NCBI GenBank assembly: GCA_023254755.1 | Contig: JALRKU010000471.1 | Coordinates: 1-15,432, forward strand | DNA length: 15,432 bases | Origin: Aeromicrobium sp. | GTDB taxonomy: Bacteria > Actinomycetota > Actinomycetes > Propionibacteriales > Nocardioidaceae | Direction of reading: 5' to 3' | In this document: piece by piece, positions 13,356-15,432 of the stretch | Layout of the letters: the number at the start of each line of letters is the position of its first letter | Position numbering within the stretch: position 1 is the first letter of the stretch | Position numbers and translations under genes: made by a program | Notes under the pieces: model-generated | Told to the model about the DNA's origin: nothing | What the model saw: only the letters and a program-made list of their open reading frames with translations | Databases searched by the model: none

Positions 13356-13991
13356 GTGTTCTTCCAGGGGTCGCTGCTCGACACCGACGACGTCGCGTCG
13401 GTCGGGTCGCTCGAGCGGGTGCAGCGGCGCGAGCTGACCCATGGCGCGTGGGTCGACGTGCTCCCGGGGTGGATGAGTGGCGCCGACCCGCTGTTCCTCA
13501 CGCTGCAGACGGCGGTGCGGTGGCGTGCCGAGAAGCGCGAGATGTACGACTCGGTCGTCGAGGTGCCGCGCCTGCTGTGCTCCTACGGGGTGGGCGACGA
13601 GCTGCCCGACCCCGCGCTCACGGCGGCTCGCGACGCGCTGAGCGCGCACTACGCCGACGAGCTCGGCGAGCCGTTCGTGACGGCAGGGCTGTGCTACTAC
13701 CGCGACGGTCGCGACTCGGTCGCGTGGCACGGCGACCGCATCGGCCGCGGCCGCGACGCCGACACGATGGTCGCGATCCTGTCGCTCGGCGCTCCGCGCC
13801 GCCTCTCGCTGCGTCCCCGCGACGCCGAGGCCCACCAGTCGAGGGAGCAGATCGGCTTCGTCGTCGGCCACGGCGACCTGCTCGTGATGGGCGGCTCCTG
13901 CCAGCGCACCTGGGACCACGCCGTCCTCAAGACCACCAAGCCCGTCGGCCCCCGCATCAGCGTCCAGTTCCGCCCCCTCAACGTCCTGTGA
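13356..13991 (+). CDS. AlkB-like 2-oxoglutarate/Fe(II)-dependent dioxygenase
   Basis: This 211-aa protein has the full AlkB catalytic set. HxD is at His125-Asp127 (VAWHGDRIG), the distal iron ligand is His188 (QRTWDHAV), and the 2-oxoglutarate-binding RISVQFR places Arg200 and Arg206. The substrate-lid motif CYYRDGRDSVAWHGD is close to the family form, with Cys113 where Asn is common. AlkB enzymes oxidatively remove alkyl groups from damaged bases (1-methyladenine, 3-methylcytosine and etheno adducts). The cytoplasmic repair role is supported by a near-consensus LexA box over its promoter. The GTG at 13356 is chosen from the -10 spacing and the conserved MFFQGSLL start. The stop at 13989-13991 abuts the left end of the inverted-repeat element. 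Confidence 0.9.
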   Translation: MFFQGSLLDTDDVASVGSLERVQRRELTHGAWVDVLPGWMSGADPLFLTLQTAVRWRAEKREMYDSVVEVPRLLCSYGVGDELPDPALTAARDALSAHYADELGEPFVTAGLCYYRDGRDSVAWHGDRIGRGRDADTMVAILSLGAPRRLSLRPRDAEAHQSREQIGFVVGHGDLLVMGGSCQRTWDHAVLKTTKPVGPRISVQFRPLNVL

Positions 13992-14026
13992 GACCCGGTC
14001 CTGGGCGGTGAGTTGGCGACCTATCG
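13992..14026 (+). repeat. Left outer inverted repeat of the nuclease cassette
   Basis: A 35-base segment matches, in reverse complement, 15257-15291 with 31 identical positions. The best-conserved part is GGGCGGTGAGTTGGCGAC at 14003-14020. It begins at the first base after the stop of the AlkB-like gene. Confidence 0.85.
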
Positions 14027-14040
14027 CCGGCCGTTGGTGC

Positions 14041-14110
14041 CTCAGCGACTCATCCTCGTGGTGAGCGGTACCTCTGCGACCCATCACGGTGCGCGAAAGG
14101 TCGCTGAGAC
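14041..14110. repeat. Left subterminal repeat cluster (two direct copies plus one opposed)
   Basis: The core CTSAGCGACYCATC occurs at 14041-14054 and, as CTCTGCGACCCATC, at 14072-14085, exactly 31 bases apart on the plus strand. An opposed copy (GGTCGCTGAG at 14099-14108) pairs with 14072-14081 at 9 of 10 positions, giving a hairpin with a 17-base loop. GCGGTAC precedes the second copy, as in the right-hand cluster. The rest of the gene-free stretch from 13992 to 14217 shows nothing else recognisable. Confidence 0.75.
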
Positions 14111-14217
14111 ACCGGCCGGATGGGACTCTCGTCCACCGACCGCGCGGGAAGTGCGACGTATCCACACCTCGCGTCGCTGCCGTGGCCCGCTCGGCCGCAG
14201 CGCGGTCCGATGGGGAG

Positions 14218-15219
14218 ATGCCACCGGTCCCACGCGTACCCGACGCCTTGCGTCACGGCCCCTTCGACCATCGCGACGCCGAGCGTCACGGGGTCAGCGA
14301 GCGGATGCTGCGCGGCCGGCAGTGGAAGCGACTCCACCCCCGCGTCTGGGTCCACCGCGACCACGAGATGACCCGTCTCGACACGATCGCCGCCGCCGCG
14401 TTGACGCTTCCCAGGCGCGCGCACGTCAGTCACGAGTCGCGCCTGCAGCTGCTGGGGCTCGACGTCGGTGACACCGTCCCGGTGCGCTTCACGATCGCCG
14501 GAGACCACCACGTCGCGACCGAGGGGATCTTCCTCCACCGCACGGTCGCGCTCCCGCCCCTCGATGCGCACGGAGTCACCCCAGCGGCGGCGTTCATCCA
14601 GTACTGCTCCTCGGCGAGGCTCATCGACGCGATCGTCGCGGGCGACTGGCTGCTGCACCGCGAGCACACGACCCGGTCCGAAGTCCTCGAGGTGGCGCGG
14701 CACCAGGAATGGAGACCCGGCGCGTCACAGGCGGTCGAGGTCCTGCGATGGCTCGACGCTCGGTCCCGTTCGCCGAAGGAGTCCGAGCTGCGCGCCGTTC
14801 TCGTGGCCTCGGGCCTGCCGGCGCCCGAGGTGAACACTGCGATCCACCGTGGCCGCGAGCAGATCGCCGTCGTCGACCTGCTGTACGAGTTCTGGCGACT
14901 CGTGGTCGAGTACGAGGGTCGACAGCACGCCCTCGAGACACGCCAGTTCCAGATCGACATCACGCGCTACGCACGTCTTCGGGAGGCGTCGTTCGAGTAC
15001 GTCCAGGTGACGCAGGCAATGCTGGCCCAGCCGCGCGCCCTGGTGCTCCACGTCCACCAGGCGCTGGTGAGGCGGGGATACGGTGGGCCGCCCCCGGATC
15101 TGGGGACCGCGTGGTCAGCGCTCTGGGAGCCGATCGTCGTGCGGCCCAGACTGAGGGCGGTACCTGAGCGACGTGTCCAGGGCTCGGATGAGTCGCTCAG
15201 CCACCGCGGCCTGGCCTGA
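14218..15219 (+). CDS. DUF559 nuclease-domain protein with AbiEi-like N-terminus
   Basis: This 333-aa protein (from ATG 14218) starts with an AbiEi-like winged-helix region (FDHRDAERHGVSERMLRGRQWKRLHPRVWV, residues 16-45). This resembles the N-terminus of type IV antitoxin-like proteins. The C-terminal half carries a DUF559/Vsr-type PD-(D/E)XK nuclease pattern: Glu188/Glu190 (KESELR), Asp220 (VVDLLYEF), Glu231/Glu233 with Gly and His237 (VEYEGRQH), then Gln243, Asp247 and Arg250. All likely catalytic positions are intact. Cleavage of DNA is inferred; family function is not established. The frame extends to a GTG at 14089, but 14218 is preferred because the conserved domain begins there; its GGGGAG lies very close to the ATG. 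The last ~20 residues (PERRVQGSDESLSHRGLA) are encoded by the right-hand repeats. It sits alone between mirrored ends. Confidence 0.8.
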   Translation: MPPVPRVPDALRHGPFDHRDAERHGVSERMLRGRQWKRLHPRVWVHRDHEMTRLDTIAAAALTLPRRAHVSHESRLQLLGLDVGDTVPVRFTIAGDHHVATEGIFLHRTVALPPLDAHGVTPAAAFIQYCSSARLIDAIVAGDWLLHREHTTRSEVLEVARHQEWRPGASQAVEVLRWLDARSRSPKESELRAVLVASGLPAPEVNTAIHRGREQIAVVDLLYEFWRLVVEYEGRQHALETRQFQIDITRYARLREASFEYVQVTQAMLAQPRALVLHVHQALVRRGYGGPPPDLGTAWSALWEPIVVRPRLRAVPERRVQGSDESLSHRGLA

Positions 15220-15240
15220 TGGGTCGCTCAGCTACCGCCC
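15155..15240. repeat. Right subterminal repeat cluster (mirror of the left)
   Basis: A plus-strand copy GGGCGGTACCTGAGCGAC begins at 15155 (core 15164-15177). Minus-strand cores occupy 15187-15200 and 15218-15231, again 31 bases apart. CTGAGCGAC (15164-15172) and GTCGCTCAG (15192-15200) are perfect arms of a hairpin with a 19-base loop. Order and orientation mirror the left cluster. The first two copies overlap the end of the nuclease coding region and the third straddles its stop. Confidence 0.78.
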
Positions 15241-15256
15241 GCGGTGAGCTGGCAGA

Positions 15257-15291
15257 CGATACGTCGCCAACTCACCGCCCCGGGGCGGGTC
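15257..15291 (-). repeat. Right outer inverted repeat of the nuclease cassette
   Basis: This is the reverse-complement partner of 13992-14026 (31 of 35 identical). Its outer bases overlap the first two bases of the complement of the typA stop codon (15290-15292). It contains a CCGCCCCGGGGCGG palindrome that the left copy lacks. Confidence 0.85.
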
Positions 15292-15432
15292 AGCGGCGCT
15301 TGGCGGCGCGGGCGCGCTCGCCCTGGTCGAGGATCACCTTGCGGATGCGGACGTTCGAGGGGGTGACCTCGACGCACTCGTCCTCGCGGCAGAACTCCAG
15401 GCACTGCTCCAGCGACAGCTTCTTCGGCGGGA
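15290..15432 (-). CDS. typA: TypA/BipA ribosome-associated GTPase, C-terminal end (partial)
   Basis: The last 47 residues are present, running off the right edge: PPKKLSLEQCLEFCREDECV, then EVTPSNVRIRKVILDQGERA, then RAAKRR. The PPKKLxLEQxLEF and EVTPxxxRxRK patterns are the conserved end of TypA/BipA, a translational GTPase of the EF-G class that binds ribosomes under stress and low temperature. The GTPase domains lie outside the window. It is convergent with the nuclease cassette. Confidence 0.88.
   Translation of the reverse strand, partial: PPKKLSLEQCLEFCREDECVEVTPSNVRIRKVILDQGERARAAKRR

Larger units (their letters stand above)
13992..15291. mobile_element. Candidate inverted-repeat cassette carrying a DUF559 nuclease
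   Basis: A 1300-base unit is bounded by 35-bp inverted repeats and mirror-symmetric subterminal clusters, and it encodes one nuclease-like protein. It fits exactly between the stop codons of two convergent, unrelated genes. There is no transposase, integrase or obvious target-site duplication. Mobility is an inference from the symmetry of the ends. An alternative is a pair of elaborate regulatory or terminator repeats around a resident gene. Confidence 0.5.

Noticed and set aside
14089..14217. Longer start (GTG 14089) for the DUF559 protein
   Set aside because: The added 43 residues are Arg/Ala-rich, begin within the subterminal repeat cluster and do not resemble the AbiEi-like N-terminus that starts near 14218.
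13986..15297. Target-site duplication flanking the nuclease cassette
   Set aside because: Bases outside the inverted repeats (ending CTGTGA on the left, starting AGCGGC on the right) do not match, so no duplication is claimed.

Overview
The window reads as chromosomal DNA of a high-GC actinobacterium. Protein families, GTG/TTG starts, TAnnnT -10 boxes and leaderless starts all fit, and the family mix suggests the Nocardioidaceae (Aeromicrobium- or Nocardioides-like). The genus is an inference. Coding density is high and no gene-free stretch exceeds 300 bases. No tRNA, rRNA, CRISPR array or recognisable transposase was found.

Layout. (1) 1-2580: the tail of an upstream gene, a strong hairpin, then a secreted LPDTG-anchored surface protein followed closely by a DUF4012 envelope protein. 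(2) 2653-5142: housekeeping genes. dtd (minus) is divergent from a nitrobindin-like haem protein, which overlaps ygfZ, which in turn overlaps a low-molecular-weight tyrosine phosphatase. (3) 5152-10634: an exopolysaccharide block with a Wzz/BY-kinase fusion (minus, facing the phosphatase), a small membrane protein, a polyprenyl glycosylphosphotransferase, manA, and convergent manC. The kinase and phosphatase probably set the phosphorylation state of the kinase's C-terminal tyrosine cluster. The transferase starts the lipid-linked glycan and ManA/ManC feed GDP-mannose. (4) 10714-12940: a zinc-type asparaginase, then an XRE regulator / HbhA-like protein / DUF2516 trio with the gene order of Mycobacterium tuberculosis Rv0474-Rv0476. 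(5) 12981-13991: an unknown 96-aa protein divergent from an AlkB-like dioxygenase that carries a near-consensus actinobacterial LexA (SOS) box over its promoter. (6) 13992-15291: a candidate undescribed element. One gene, with an AbiEi-like N-terminus and a DUF559 (Vsr/PD-(D/E)XK-like) nuclease domain, lies between mirror-image ends of about 120-140 bp. It sits exactly between the stop codons of the AlkB-like gene and typA. (7) 15290-15432: the 3' end of typA (minus).

Most notable points: the mirrored-end nuclease cassette; the SOS box on the AlkB-like gene; six genes whose TAnnnT box ends 6-7 bases before the start codon (leaderless transcription); and a terminator whose 3' arm also supplies the -10 box of the next gene.
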